Origin: Acrasis kona
Taxonomy: Eukaryota; Heterolobosea; Eutetramitea; Acrasida; Acrasidae
Length of the DNA: 56,731 nucleotides
Assembly: GCA_026419775.2 (NCBI GenBank)
Contig: JAOPGA020000917.1
Location: 1-56,731 of the forward strand
Direction: 5' to 3'
Under the pieces are notes generated by a model. The model did not search any database. It saw only the letters and a program-made list of their open reading frames with translations, and was not told the DNA's origin. This document shows, in pieces, positions 31,206-42,244 of the stretch; position 1 is the stretch's first letter, and each line of letters opens with the position of its first letter. A program made the position numbers and the translations under genes.

Positions 31206-31289
31206 GGACGTATAGCTCAGCGGTTCTTTTTGCTCTAGAGCAGGCGACTGCAGATCGTCAGGTCACCAGTTCAAACCTGGTTGCGTCCT
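31206..31289 (+). tRNA. tRNA-Cys (anticodon GCA) with 12-nt D-loop insertion
   Basis: Acceptor GGACGTA/TGCGTCC, D-stem GCTC/GAGC around a 19-nt loop, anticodon stem GGCGA/TCGTC with loop CTGCAGA (GCA, Cys), variable AGGTC, T-stem ACCAG/CTGGT with loop TTCAAAC, discriminator T. Taking TCTTTTTGCTCT (about 31225-31236) out of the D-loop gives a perfect 72-nt tRNA. The insertion is at the same place (after GGT, before A21) as in the tRNA-Thr gene. Eight T follow immediately. Confidence 0.87.
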
Positions 31290-31296
31290 TTTTTTT
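31289..31296 (+). terminator. RNA polymerase III terminator of tRNA-Cys
   Basis: Run of eight T directly after the tRNA-Cys discriminator position. Confidence 0.8.
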
Positions 31297-31522
31297 GTTC
31301 TTCTAGAGCGCAACACAAGCTATCAGCCATTCTTAGAGAGCTGGAACCCTGGTGCTATGTAAGTAATACAGCAGATAGTTGGCCATGACCAGGAAGAGCT
31401 AAAGTTGGATGTTTCAACTGTTGTTTGATAAATTATTAAAAATTTTACGTAAAACGTCAACGAGTGTTGATGAGTTAGTTACCGTACAAATCACCAAAGA
31501 CTTGTAAGGAAAAGTTACAATC

Positions 31523-32536
31523 ATGGGTGTTTGGTTTTTTCTGTTAATAATATTTTCATTGTTTGCCCTACTTATCAAGAGCAGCAAAGCAAGGATATTC
31601 TTGTTCAGCAATGTTATTAGACCGATCGGTAAGTAGTTTTTGACTTTCGTGTTAAACAAGATAGGATACAGATTATATCTCTTCGAGTTTATCGGTATGT
31701 TCTTCCACCGACTCATGTTAAAAAACACAAAAGAAGAGAGGGAATCAAAACCATTATTATATCACAAGATGGGATACTTGGGTTCACAAGATGACGCAAT
31801 AGAAATCATCGGTCTACCATTCTTGACAGATAACTATTGCTATATCATCCTATACAAAGTAAAATACCAAGATGTCGAGGTAACAAAGGCAGTGGCCGTT
31901 GATCCCGCAGATCATGAATTGTTGACCTCTTTTTTAGATAGATCCGACATTAATGCAACATTATCAACCATTCTAACCACACATAAGCATTGGGATCACG
32001 CAGGGGGCAATATCGAGTTGAAAAACAAATACCCCGAAGCTGTCATTGTAGGATCCACAATCGACAAAGTCGCCGCCTGCACAAAGTTTGTTAACGACAA
32101 AGACGAATTCACGATCGACGGCATTTTAAATGTCAGAATAGTGCTCACCCCCTGTCACACAGCCGGCCACATCATGTTTGTGGTCTCCAAAAAGTCCAAT
32201 CCCAATCAAAAAGATGCAATTGTTTTCAGCGGAGATCACTTATTCGTTGGAGGATGTGGCGCTTTGTTCGAAGGTAACATGAAGGAAATGAAAAACAGCA
32301 TGAACAAAATCAAACAAGAAGTAGATTGGGATAGTCGTATTTTTTGTGGTCACGAGTATTCGACGAGACTTCTTCAGGTGGCACAAAGAGTGGAACCTGA
32401 TAATCAAGAAGCAAAATTAAAGTACAATTGGGCCATGAGGCAGAGATACAACAAGTTACCGACCGTGCCGACGACGTTACGGCAGGAGGTTACTTATAAT
32501 CCATTCCTAAGAGAAGCTATATATACAATGATGTGA
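31523..32536 (+). CDS. Glyoxalase II (hydroxyacylglutathione hydrolase), membrane-anchored or targeted
   Basis: Exons 31523-31628 and 31665-32536 (intron 36 nt) give 325 aa. Glyoxalase II hydrolyses S-lactoylglutathione to lactate and glutathione. The metallo-beta-lactamase signature THKHWDHAGG is intact, with CHTAGHIMF, FSGDHLFVGGCG and CGHEYS supplying the other metal ligands, and the C-terminal HAGH region (NQEAKLKY...LPTVPTTLRQE) is present. The first about 60 residues are extra. They start with a hydrophobic helix (VWFFLLIIFSLFALL) that could be a signal anchor or targeting sequence, so it may act in a membrane-bound compartment rather than free cytosol. Confidence 0.93.
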
Positions 32537-32708
32537 GATTTAGTCGATGGTAGTGTTATTCATGTGCATTATGAAAATGGCATGTTAACTGTGAGCGTGT
32601 AACAAATAAATATTGTGTGTTAGAATATGATTTTTGACAGTATATTGAACATGCAAAGGATCTTATATAAAAGACTTCAAGAAGATGATATAATTAGCAT
32701 CCTTTACA

Positions 32709-33032
32709 ATGGAACAGAAGGTTGTTAGAAGAATAGAGCATCTGAACAGGTGGTTGAACCCCGACGACTACAAGCAATGGATAAAAAATGATAACGTTGT
32801 GGAAATCAAAAGTAATAGCGATACCAATCAAGCGACAAGACCAGCAACAAATCTCTTTCCGGATGAGGGGGAAGTATTTGAAATGGTTCGAGAAGCGCAG
32901 CACGTCACTTTTGAGCATGACTTTGGATTAATTAGCACGTTAGACGGTCAAGATAAATCAAGGATTTTGCAGATTTTAACAACAAACAAAGTAGACGTTT
33001 CGCCCTGGCACAATATATTCTCCCAAAAATAA
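32709..33032 (+). CDS. Small protein of unknown function
   Basis: 107 codons, charged and probably mostly helical (RRIEHLNRWLNPDDYKQWIK), with no signal peptide, TM or Cys clusters. Not recognised. The ATG at 32709 is the only sensible start. It converges on uL30m with a 3-bp gap between the stops. Confidence 0.55.
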   Translation: MEQKVVRRIEHLNRWLNPDDYKQWIKNDNVVEIKSNSDTNQATRPATNLFPDEGEVFEMVREAQHVTFEHDFGLISTLDGQDKSRILQILTTNKVDVSPWHNIFSQK

Positions 33033-33034
33033 CA

Positions 33035-33040
33035 TTTATT
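33035..33040 (-). promoter_or_regulatory. Poly(A) signal overlapping the uL30m stop codon
   Basis: Minus-strand AATAAA whose TAA is the stop of the uL30m gene. Confidence 0.6.
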
Positions 33041-33713
33041 GTTGATTGAGTCTAAAGTGTCCATATTTCTCCTCCAAATATTTCGTTCCTTCTTCCATCC
33101 TCTCCTGCACAAATTGTCTATCCTTTCTTTTGAAGAACAATTTGTCCTTTTGCTTTCTATTTAACCGTTCAAGTTGTAAGTGTGCTGTTCCTTGAGGGAA
33201 TAGTTCCGCAGTTGATATGCTTTGTAAACGCAATAAATGTCTGGTCATGTAAACTAAGCCTCTATTGTATGGATCGTCTTGTAAAACTTGCAATTGATTC
33301 CTTGTTTTTAATCCCATCTGTCTTATGATGTGACGTATGCGCCTTGGCTCGTGGTGATAGCTCTTGACTAGAGTTACAAATAATAAGCGTCCGCGCGGTA
33401 TGCCTCCCACAATTGGCTCTGTAACTTTTTCTCTTTCTCTTCTCTCTTCTTCTTCTTCTCTTCTCATTCTCTCCTTCGCCTTGTTGATCGCTTTATCTAG
33501 CTTTTGTAGTGATGGTGGGAAATGTTCAATATTTTTGGTTTGATTGGGTATTCTGGGATTAATAATTTTCACTTTCTTTTCTAATGGAAAACCAATCATT
33601 CGCTCTTCATCCTCTTCTTCGTTTCTTATTACTGTGTTGAGGTTGAAGTGCCTTTTTGTTTGTTGGAACAGTGGTATGATTGCCGAGCTCCGTGTTGCAG
33701 AAATACGATACAT
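33036..33713 (-). CDS. Mitochondrial large-subunit ribosomal protein uL30m
   Basis: 225 codons, single exon. The core (residues about 105-165) is a ribosomal L30 fold: GRLLFVTLVKSYHHEPRRIR, HIIRQMGLKTRNQLQVLQDD and RGLVYMTRHLLRLQSIS, matching the bacterial L30 pattern of VTLVRS...LGL...V..D.P..RGMI..V.HLV. The N-terminus is presequence-like (MYRISATRSSAIIPLFQQTK) and a long charged helix (RMRREEEEERRERE) precedes the core. C-terminal basic extension of about 60 residues. It would help assemble the mitoribosomal large subunit. Confidence 0.82.
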   Translation of the reverse strand: MYRISATRSSAIIPLFQQTKRHFNLNTVIRNEEEDEERMIGFPLEKKVKIINPRIPNQTKNIEHFPPSLQKLDKAINKAKERMRREEEEERREREKVTEPIVGGIPRGRLLFVTLVKSYHHEPRRIRHIIRQMGLKTRNQLQVLQDDPYNRGLVYMTRHLLRLQSISTAELFPQGTAHLQLERLNRKQKDKLFFKRKDRQFVQERMEEGTKYLEEKYGHFRLNQQ

Positions 33714-33793
33714 TGCTTTATAGATGGTGTTAAAACAAAATTACAATCAACCGGTAATCAGAGCATAGAAGAAGCTGTATAATACATTATTTA

Positions 33794-34540
33794 TTATAAA
33801 GGGAATATATCGAATTGTTCGTTCGGACCAATTGTCTTCGTCTGCTTTATTACAGAACCTTCCTCTTGGTTTGCAGATAAAAAAGTGTTACACATTGTTC
33901 TTATCAATGTGAAGTCTCCCTGCTTGCAGAAAATAAACCGGTCTTCATTGTTACATTTCTCGGCCAAACGTATGTTGTCACCTTCGGTTAAACATAGAAA
34001 TTTATTGCCGCTGCTTCGAATGTAGAATGCATCATTGAGATAATCAAGGTGGAAGATCTCATCTGCACTGGGTACTTTCCTGCTTACTTGCGTGATGTTG
34101 TCATCTTGTGAAGCAGATAGAAGCATCCCTCTTGATGTTTTTAAACTAACAGGAACAAATGTAAATGTGAATGGCTCCCTCACATCTCCTTGGATTATCA
34201 TGTTGTTATTTTTGTTTGTATTAATATACAACCCGTGTGCTGTTTTGATCGATAATTTATTTACACCAGCACCAATCAACACGAATCGTTCCCAGTGCTT
34301 TGGATTTACATCTGTGCTCATTACACATATGTTATGCTTTCTTGCACTAAGAAATGTGCCGTGCATCGACCGTATCACAACTTTCTCATGCTCAAAGTCC
34401 ACGATGAATAATTGAAGAAGACTGCATCCATATGACGCAGGCTGATGTTGATTTTGAGGTTCGTGCCGTAGGTGACTACTCCCTGGACTGATTGAAAAGT
34501 AGGTGTTGTTGGTTGTTCTTATAATTGCAGCAAGGCTCAT
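33794..34540 (-). CDS. Fascin-like beta-trefoil protein
   Basis: 248 codons, single exon from the ATG at 34540. Repeated strand motifs of fascin/beta-trefoil lobes are visible: VIRSMHGTFLSARKHNICV, SIKTAHGLYINTNKNNNM, LKTSRGMLLSASQDDNI, YIRSSGNKFLCLTEGDNIRL and LIRTMCNTFLSANQEEGS. That is about five to six of the six repeats expected for one and a half to two trefoils. Fascins bundle actin with four trefoils; this protein is half that length, so it may be a simple actin- or carbohydrate-binding trefoil. No signal peptide, so cytosolic. Confidence 0.78.
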   Translation of the reverse strand: MSLAAIIRTTNNTYFSISPGSSHLRHEPQNQHQPASYGCSLLQLFIVDFEHEKVVIRSMHGTFLSARKHNICVMSTDVNPKHWERFVLIGAGVNKLSIKTAHGLYINTNKNNNMIIQGDVREPFTFTFVPVSLKTSRGMLLSASQDDNITQVSRKVPSADEIFHLDYLNDAFYIRSSGNKFLCLTEGDNIRLAEKCNNEDRFIFCKQGDFTLIRTMCNTFLSANQEEGSVIKQTKTIGPNEQFDIFPL

Positions 34541-34626
34541 TTTAAATTTGAATTTACGTCAACCAAAAAACATCAAATATGGATTGGAGGTTATCGAACA
34601 ATGAGATTAATAGCTATTATTTCAAC

Positions 34627-34749
34627 TCACCATCTCATCAAATCAAATACCACAAATTCGTTATCTGAATCGCATTCATCGCCTTTGTTGTTTACAAACT
34701 CCTCTCTCTTCTTTTTGTACTTTTGATTAAACGATCTGAACAAGATCAT
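34627..34749 (-). CDS. Short ORF (40 aa), possible small gene
   Basis: ATG to TGA without interruption. Basic N-terminal helix (FNQKYKKKREEFVNNKG) and acidic end (ECDSDNEFVVFDLM). Its last codons overlap a GTGAGT donor, so it could be the first exon of a longer transcript. It lies 86 bp upstream of the fascin-like start on the same strand. No homologue recognised. Confidence 0.3.
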   Translation of the reverse strand: MILFRSFNQKYKKKREEFVNNKGDECDSDNEFVVFDLMRW

Positions 34750-34859
34750 AATTCTAGTGACCAATCAAGTTTGAGAAACAGTTAGATGGTATAACAAATT
34801 GGTTTATTCATATGAGATGACAACATTCTTCATTATTTAAAAACTGAACAAATTAATTT

Positions 34860-36925
34860 TCAAGCATTTTGATTTACATTTCTGAAGTCAATTAGGAAAT
34901 CAAATCCATTCAGTTTAGAAATTTCATCCACAACTACTTTTTGAATGTTCTGTTGGAGCAATGCAAATGTCGGTTTATAGTATCTTAGCATATCATCTGT
35001 ACTATGAAATAAATGTACAACAACACTTGAGAGGATCTTCTTTTCTAAACAGATTGCAACAAAAAAATGAAATTTTATACTGTTCCATTCAGAAAACGAA
35101 ATAGAGGACGAATTAGAGGCACAGTGCGATACATAATGGCTTGCTAAATCATCAACTTGATTTAAGACTTGATTTAACTCTTCATGATCACTACAAAGAT
35201 TACAAACAACTTCGAAAGGTTGGTACTTCATTTCAACATTCGGTTCACCAACTGAAGAACTATACAACTTTACATCAACACTTAACATCGCGCTGAGAGC
35301 CGGAATGAACTCAGTAATTACAATATCCTCAATGTCCTGGTAATGTCTAATCTTGGGACACAGACCTACACAACAAAAAAAAAGTCTTTTGAAATGTAAC
35401 AGGAGGATACCCCAAAGAAAATTTGAAGTCATTAAGCTCCTTTACAACACTCAGTGTAGCCATGCTTTTCTTGATTGAAAACACATTTTTATGAAAATGG
35501 TCACTATCAAGTACGTTTGTAAGAACCATTCCCATGACATGTTGGTCGAGAAGGAATTCAATAAAAATAGAAAGATTAGAGTTGAGATTGTCTACCATTT
35601 GGTGTATATTGTTTTCAAAATACAAATCCATTAAATATTTAATTTCATCTATCTCAGACTTTCTTAGCAGATTAAACAAGATAACATCACTGCCAGTCTC
35701 ATAAAAAAGATTATCAAATAAATTTGTAATACACAAAACAACACCACTAACATCACGTGGTGTCACAACTGTATGTTTTAGATATTTTATTCTATTTAGT
35801 TCACATAGCAACCCACGCATACACCAATGAGGTGTTCTGACCTGATGACCTCTCACTAAACATTCAACCAAACTCACTTGTAACAAACACTCACAAAAGT
35901 ATTTTATTTGTAACTTTCTTCTTATTAGTGCTTGACAAATCTTCAACCCCTCTAACTCTTCAGCATTAAATGTCAACTTTTTTAGTTTCAGAGAATGTTT
36001 ATTTTGAGTGATTCTTGATCTTATCAATGACGTTAATAATGTGGCTCTGGATTTAGGAGAATGTTTGGTAGTTATTTGTGACGTTCTGATTAGGGATTGT
36101 AATGTGACACAATGCTTCTTTCCGTTGATGCTGTGTGAAATAATAAGCTTCCTCCGAACGAACGACTGCAAATGTATAATTGACGACAAAAGACTTTGTG
36201 TCCTCTTCAAGATGGATGATGCACGAATTAAACATTGTACATTTATTATGTGTTTTGTTTCAATTGTGTGATCCTCCCCCGCACTCCTTGTGAGAAGTGA
36301 AAAATGTTGCAGTTGGTTTGTGTAAAAGTCATTACTGGTAATAAAATCTTTCGAACCGACGAAACTTGACGGTGGCAAATACGTATAAACCGTTGAGTCC
36401 TGTTTGCTGTTTTTGTTTTCAATATTATTGTAACCGACGTTGTTTATCTTGACCTCAACATCCTCTGGACTTGTGACTGCTTTGATGTCACACAGTTCAA
36501 CAGGAGAGGAAAGGTCTTCTTGGTCAGGGGAGGTTATATGCAGGTCAGCACTATAATTTTCGATAGGTTTTTTAGATGTAAACTCAAAAGATTTTGTTTT
36601 GTGATCTAGAGATGAAATAGCGTTTAGTAATTCCTTTTCAGGAATGTTGGATACGGTCAAGAATCTGTTCATGGCCTTCTTTTCGGCTACTGATACCTTT
36701 GCAGGAATCTTTATAACAGGTATGTTTATATTTTGAGTGAAAGAGAAAGAGTTTGAAAACACATCTCTGCAAACGTCAGAAAAAGTAAAAACGTCCACCT
36801 ACTTACTCTTTTCGAAGCTTAGGTAAAAGATCAATCTCTCCGCTTTTAGGGAAGGATGCACCGGCCGTGCTCTCACTTTCAGAAAGTGGAACATGAGGCT
36901 TTCTCCAAAGTGACTTGATAACCAT
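34860..36925 (-). CDS. IQ-motif-like (calmodulin-binding) protein
   Basis: Exon 1 36925-36807, a 40-nt intron, exon 2 from 36766 to about 35411, then a last segment 35365-34860. The start MVIKSLWRKPHVPLSESES is basic/Ser-rich. Residues about 220-370 hold at least six spaced IQ-like helices (VQCLIRASSILKR, LQSFVRRKLI, LQSLIRTSQ, CQALIRRKLQIKY, VECLVRGHQVR), the pattern for binding calmodulin or light chains. The rest is helical and resembles a long alpha-solenoid. At the second junction a perfect-looking 45-nt intron (35410-35366, ending TTGTTGTGTAG) would shift the frame, whereas reading through would need one base less in its nine-T run, so the join is unresolved. About 680 aa. Confidence 0.7.
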
Positions 36926-37429
36926 CACGTTTTATAAATAGAGGTTTTTGCTTTATTTCAGATTATTTATAGAATGTCAATTTGACTTCTATTGCTTAAT
37001 CTTTTGTAAAATCAATAGTCAACCAGTGGAGCAACACAAAGCAAAGGGGAAAGAGTGGTTGGTATGTTTTCTTGTAGAGGGCAAGCTAGAATATATTGAG
37101 ATCATGTTCCATCATGGATGACCATGTAAACATGAATGTGAGGATCAAATGCCAATCAACAAGAAAAAACAATACAAGATCAGTGATTTCTGCACATTAT
37201 AGCTTCATGAATCGATTTCAAGTAAAAAAACATCAGATACTTATCTATATATTTGTGTCATGACGGATGTGTTAAAATGCTCTAAATTGCCAAAACAATA
37301 CGAAAATGACTTTGGCTTGGAATCAAATCTTTGAAAATTTTATTTCTTCAATTGTAGTAAACGTTACGAATCATTCTTCACTATCATGTACATATTCCCT
37401 AGCAGCAAACATCAGCACTTTTGTCACCA
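36926..37429. other. Intergenic spacer
   Basis: AT-rich, with no open frame of note on either strand. It contains the start-side flank of the IQ gene. Confidence 0.4.
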
Positions 37430-37612
37430 CTAATGTCGAAAATTATTGTTATCCTCGTCATTGTTGTTTATAATATCACTGTCTTTGTGATTTAATGTTC
37501 CTTTATCGAAAGCATCCGTACTGTAATTGTGTTCCGATGAATAGTAATCAGAGCATTCATTATCTCTCTCAATTTGTTTCAAGGACCTTTTCTCTCCTTT
37601 GCTGTCTCGTTC
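37430..37612 (-). CDS. Probable last exon of an unidentified acidic protein
   Basis: 61 codons to a TAG at 37430-37432, beginning right after a good acceptor (TTGTTCTTAG). The composition is highly charged and Asn/Asp-rich (IERDNECSDYYSSEHNYS, then DSDIINNNDEDNNN). A 36-nt GTAATA...TTAG interval upstream (37613-37648) looks like an intron, but the exon before it could not be resolved; the next in-frame upstream codons hit a stop. Confidence 0.4.
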   Translation of the reverse strand, partial: ERDSKGEKRSLKQIERDNECSDYYSSEHNYSTDAFDKGTLNHKDSDIINNNDEDNNNFRH

Positions 37613-37898
37613 CTAAGAACAAACTTCGAACTTTCATTTGACTATTACAATAAAATTTTTCAAGAAAAGAATGAAGAGTAGTTACACAATGATACACACT
37701 AGTACAAATGATAAGTTACATGAAGTTGGTAATAAAATCTTTGACAGGAAAAATCGATGGGGATAAATTGTTACATTTAATGCGGGATCAAGTGTACCGC
37801 TTAGAAATCAGTTTCGAACGGAGGCGCATTCTATACCACCACATTGCTCATCGAATCAACTCTATNGAACCCAACAACAAACTTTATTTAATACACCA

Positions 37899-38085
37899 TT
37901 ACCATTCCTCTGTTTCAATTATCTCTTCAAAGCATATGGTTGAATCGTCATTGAGGCCTCCCACTAACNCGTCAAGTTCACAAATTTTGTTATCTACTTT
38001 GGCGACAATTTTAGTTAAACTTGTATGTTTTCGAGAGAGCCTCGGAATCTCTTACAACATCTTCCGCCGCAGAACCATCGCACAT
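37899..38085 (-). CDS. Small coiled-coil-like protein, one-base frame discrepancy
   Basis: ATG at 38085 and TAA at 37899-37901 enclose 187 bases, one more than a multiple of three. The first part reads MCDGSAAEDVVRDSEALSKT, and the second, shifted by one, reads KIVAKVDNKICELD, an ambiguous codon, LVGGLNDDSTICFEEII and a Trp end. The heptad-like pattern continues across the shift. Two N bases at 37866 (just outside) and 37969 (inside) show poor sequence quality, so a miscalled base is the likeliest cause. The protein would be about 61 aa, like small coiled-coil subunits of multiprotein complexes; the family is not identified. It is divergent from the ABC transporter. Confidence 0.42.
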
Positions 38086-38217
38086 TCCTATTTGAAATTA
38101 TACGACGTCGGCGGAACCCAAAAATACAATCAACTCTTATTTGGAAATAAAATTTGTAAGCTATCCGAGTTTTCCTCGGTTGTTAAAAATGAAAGAGCAC
38201 GATTCAAATTAAAAAAC

Positions 38218-41200
38218 ATGAACAACATCGACATGGAAGATAATCAAACTAGTGTTAGAAAGTTATCAACCCTCAAAATCGCATCAGGGCTATTGAGCGT
38301 TGTTGGTTGGGACATTATACTGATAGTTCTTGGAATATTACTAACAGCAGCCAATGGCGTTAGTTTCAGTATCTATTTTCAATTACTTGGTGAACTTTTA
38401 GAAGGATTCACCGGTTCATTAACAATGGATCAATTAAAGTAACTACTACTGATGTTTACTATTCGCTTACATAACATAGATCTCTTACAAGTAATATTGG
38501 ACTAAAAACTACCTACATTGCCATAGGTTCAATGATTGGAGTATTTTTCGGAAAGTTCCTACTTGGATTATCAGCACAAAGAGTTTCGTGTAAAATAAAC
38601 AAGCTCTACTTTAGAAGGTTGATGAAACAAGGAATAGCATATTTTGACATGAACCCATCTGGAACCATGTTCAAGACCTTGAGCGAAGACGTTGCAAAAT
38701 TAACCAGCGTGTTGGAGTACGACCTTTTCAATATCTCGTTGTCACTAGGTCAAATGTTGGTTGGATTTATTTTCTCTCTGGTAACCGCATGGCAAGTTGG
38801 TCTACTTGGATTCGTCTCTGTACCTCTCATGATCGTGTTACTTGCCTTTACCTCCTTGATCATCAACTTCTTGACGAAAAGGGCTTCTAATCAAACGGCT
38901 GGATCTGTTGCTACAGCTAATGAGGTATTAGGAAACATGAGAACAGTCCGTAGTATGTCAGGTGAAAGAAAAGAAATTAGTCGCTTTAACAGAAATGTTG
39001 AATCCTCAAGCACAACTGCATATATTTCTGCTTGCGTTAGTGCAATTTCTTCGGCCTTGATTGTTTTTTGCCTCTACGGTAGTATATCGGCGTCCTTTTA
39101 TTATGCAGGCATCTTGTTGAGAGACAATAAACTTGGCGTAGCTGGTTTAATCAGTATGTGGGGATACGTGTTGATATCTGTACAGAGTCTACAAATGGTT
39201 TTAAATTATATCCCCAATGTTGTCAAGTCCCATACATCAATCGTGGCGTTGTTAAAAGTACCCGATGTTCATCAAGTTCCAGGGTTGACTATTAACGATA
39301 TCAAGGGACACATTGTAATCGATCGAGTGACCTTCAGATACCCAAGCAGACCCAAGTTAGCAGTACTCAATAATTTCTCTCTTGACATTCAACCAGGAAA
39401 ATCAGTCGCTCTCGTTGGTCAGTCCGGATCAGGCAAATCAACCATTGTTGGTCTTATTGAAAAGTGGTACGATTATGAATCAGGAACAATCACAATCGAT
39501 GGTGTTGATTTGAAAAGTATCGATACAAATTGGCTTCACAGACACGTAGGAATAGTATCCCAAGAACCCACCCTATTCGCCAACACCATCGCAAAGAACA
39601 TTTCATACGCAGTGGACACCATGAACTTTAATACAAGGAAACATTTGGAAACAAGCACAAAACTAACTTCCGATGAGATTGAGTCCAAACTAATCATTGT
39701 CACCCAAGAGATGATTGAAGAGGCCGCAAGAAAAGCAAATGCTCATGACTTTATCACCAAACTTCCCGATGGCTACAACACTGTTTTGGGAGAGCGTGGT
39801 GTTTCGTTATCAGGTGGTCAGAAGCAACGTGTTGCCATAGCAAGAAGCGTGTTACAGAACCCCAGCATACTATTATTGGACGAAGCGACATCTGCCCTCG
39901 ACACCAAATCAGAATCTCTGGTCCAAGAAGCCCTCGACAAATTAATGTCCAACCGCACCACCATTGTCGTGGCCCATCGCCTAACCACCGTTCAAAATTG
40001 CGACAAGATTGTGGTCATGAAGAGCGGAGAGGTGGTGGAGCAAGGTACTCACGACGAACTCATCGACAAACCAAACGGCTACTACAATGCATTAGCCAGC
40101 AAGCAAAAAAACCACAACGGCAACAACGCCACCTCATCATCATCCGATAGCGAGTCCATCACCAACGATCAACAAGACGAACTCACTTCCTCCATCGACC
40201 AACTACAAGACGAATCAACATTCGCTGAAACCACCGTCCACGTTGAACAACAAGAATCACAACCCAGCAGCATCGTCGACGAACAATTGAACCATCAAGT
40301 CAAAACATTTAAAAAAATCACAAACAAGGGCAACAAGAAGAAGAAGAAGAGTCAACTACAAAACATTGATCAAGTCAAGGACATTCACGAGCCCAAAGTG
40401 AAATCATTCCTTCCCATCCTACCTCTACTCGGATCCGATTTACTTTTATTTCCGCTCTTCATCGTTTCGGCATTAGCAGTCGGCACAGTGCCCATCATGG
40501 CCATTCACATCTTTGGTCGAATCATCAAACAAATATCGCCACAACGCAATGCCGACGGAAGCATGATGCCATTACCGCCCGGATTCAACTATTACCAAAT
40601 CATATCCAACGAAGCGCTCAATCTAACCTACCTCACCATCGCAGCAAGCATCGTACAGTTCGCATTTCACTTTTTCAGTAATCTCTCCAACGAACGATTC
40701 GGAGTCAAATTAAAAAGAGCAATGTTCGATAATGCAATTCAACAAGAAATGGGTTACTTTGATGTGGTGAAGACCGGTAAGATTTTATCGGTATTCAACG
40801 AAGATGTACAGAATGTAAAGTATGGATTCTCAGAGAAGGTCGCCAACATGCACCAATACCTCGCTCAGTTCGTCATCGGAATCATATTGGCGTTCATCTC
40901 GTCGTGGAAGATTACCATCGTCATGTTGGCCGCATCGTTGGGCTCCACCACCATCTTTACTTTATTCGCTCAAACTGCTGCCGATTACTTTAACAATCGT
41001 TGTGCCCAACACAAGAAATCTTCGTTGGTGACCGCTACGGAAGTGATCGGTAGCATGAGGACCGTGCGGAGTATGGCTGGAGAGGCTTTGGAGATTCATC
41101 GATACGAAACGGACCTCGATAAAGCGTCTCGTTACCAATCCTTTACTAATTTCATATGGGGTCTCTTTTTCGGAGCTGTTTACTTTTGTGTGTGGGGCGT

Positions 41201-42200
41201 GAATGCGCTCGGGTTGTATTACGGTGGAATATTAGCGGCCGATGGCGAAATTGCATCCACTGCGCTGTTCGTCACCACGGAGAATATGGCCATTGCGGTG
41301 GTTGGATTATCATTGTGCATGATGGAGATTGAACATGTGTTCAGGGCCATCGGTAGTAGTAAAAACATTATCAAGGTGGCCAATAGAAGGTCTCAAATAC
41401 CGTTATACAGCGGAGAGAAGATTGATATCGATGGTAATGTTTCGTTGGAGAGTGTTGATTTTGCATATCCTAGTAGACCTGACGTCATGGTGATGAAGGA
41501 CTTTTCGTTGACGATTGCAAAGGGTCAACACGTTGCTTTGGTGGGTGAATCTGGTAGTGGAAAGAGCACCATCACCGGATTAATCGAACGATTTTATGAT
41601 CCCATTGGTGGACGAGTGTTGATCGATGGCGTAAATGTCAAGGATTTGCATTCAGAGTGGTTACACTCTCATTTATCCATCGTGACTCAAGAACCAGTGT
41701 TGTTCGCTACTAGCATACGTAAAAACATTACGTATGCTGTGGATGGTGGCCAAGACGTGCCGTTCGAGAGGATACAGCAGGTGGCGAAAGCAGCCAACGC
41801 ACATGATTTCATCATGAGCTTGCCAGATCAATACGATACTGTGGTGGGCGAGAGAGGTGTTAGTATGAGTGGTGGACAGAAACAACGTATTGCTATCGCT
41901 AGGGCAATGCTACAGGATGCTGCAGTGTTGTTGTTGGACGAAGCAACTAGTGCGTTGGATACTGAAGCGGAGAGTTTGGTACAGGATGCATTGGATCGGT
42001 TGATGGTGGGCAAAACTACCATCGTGATTGCTCATCGATTGAACACCGTGAAGAATTGTGATGTGATTGTGGTGATGGAACAGGGTAGAATGGTAGAGAT
42101 GGGTAGTCACGAGGAGTTGATTGCTAGAGGCGGTGCTTACTTTGAACTATCTCAAAAGCAGATGGAGTTTGGAGCGTCATCATCTGGCGCTCATGTATAA
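38218..42200 (+). CDS. Full-length ABCB (P-glycoprotein-type) transporter
   Basis: Exons 38218-38438 and 38480-42200 (intron 41 nt) encode 1313 aa with the order TMD1-NBD1-linker-TMD2-NBD2. NBD1: Walker A GQSGSGKST, signature LSGGQKQR, Walker B ILLLDEATSALD. NBD2: GESGSGKST, MSGGQKQR, VLLLDEATSALD. Both sites look catalytically complete. TMDs have six helices each, with the family motifs RQGIAYFD-type (QGIAYFDMNPSG and MGYFDVVKTG). A long Gln/Ser/Glu linker (about residues 605-710) with a Lys-rich patch joins the halves. The start is the ATG at 38218; an in-frame opening further upstream overlaps the small minus-strand gene and looks noncoding. It exports lipids, drugs or peptides; the substrate cannot be told. 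Confidence 0.95.
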
Positions 42201-42244
42201 TAATAAAACGATTCTTAAAACAAAATTTGTAAAATTCATTCTTT

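Noticed and set aside
37708-38217. In-frame upstream extension of the ABC transporter
   Set aside because: It contains ambiguous bases, is antisense to a better small-gene candidate, and ABCB proteins normally start near the ATG at 38218.
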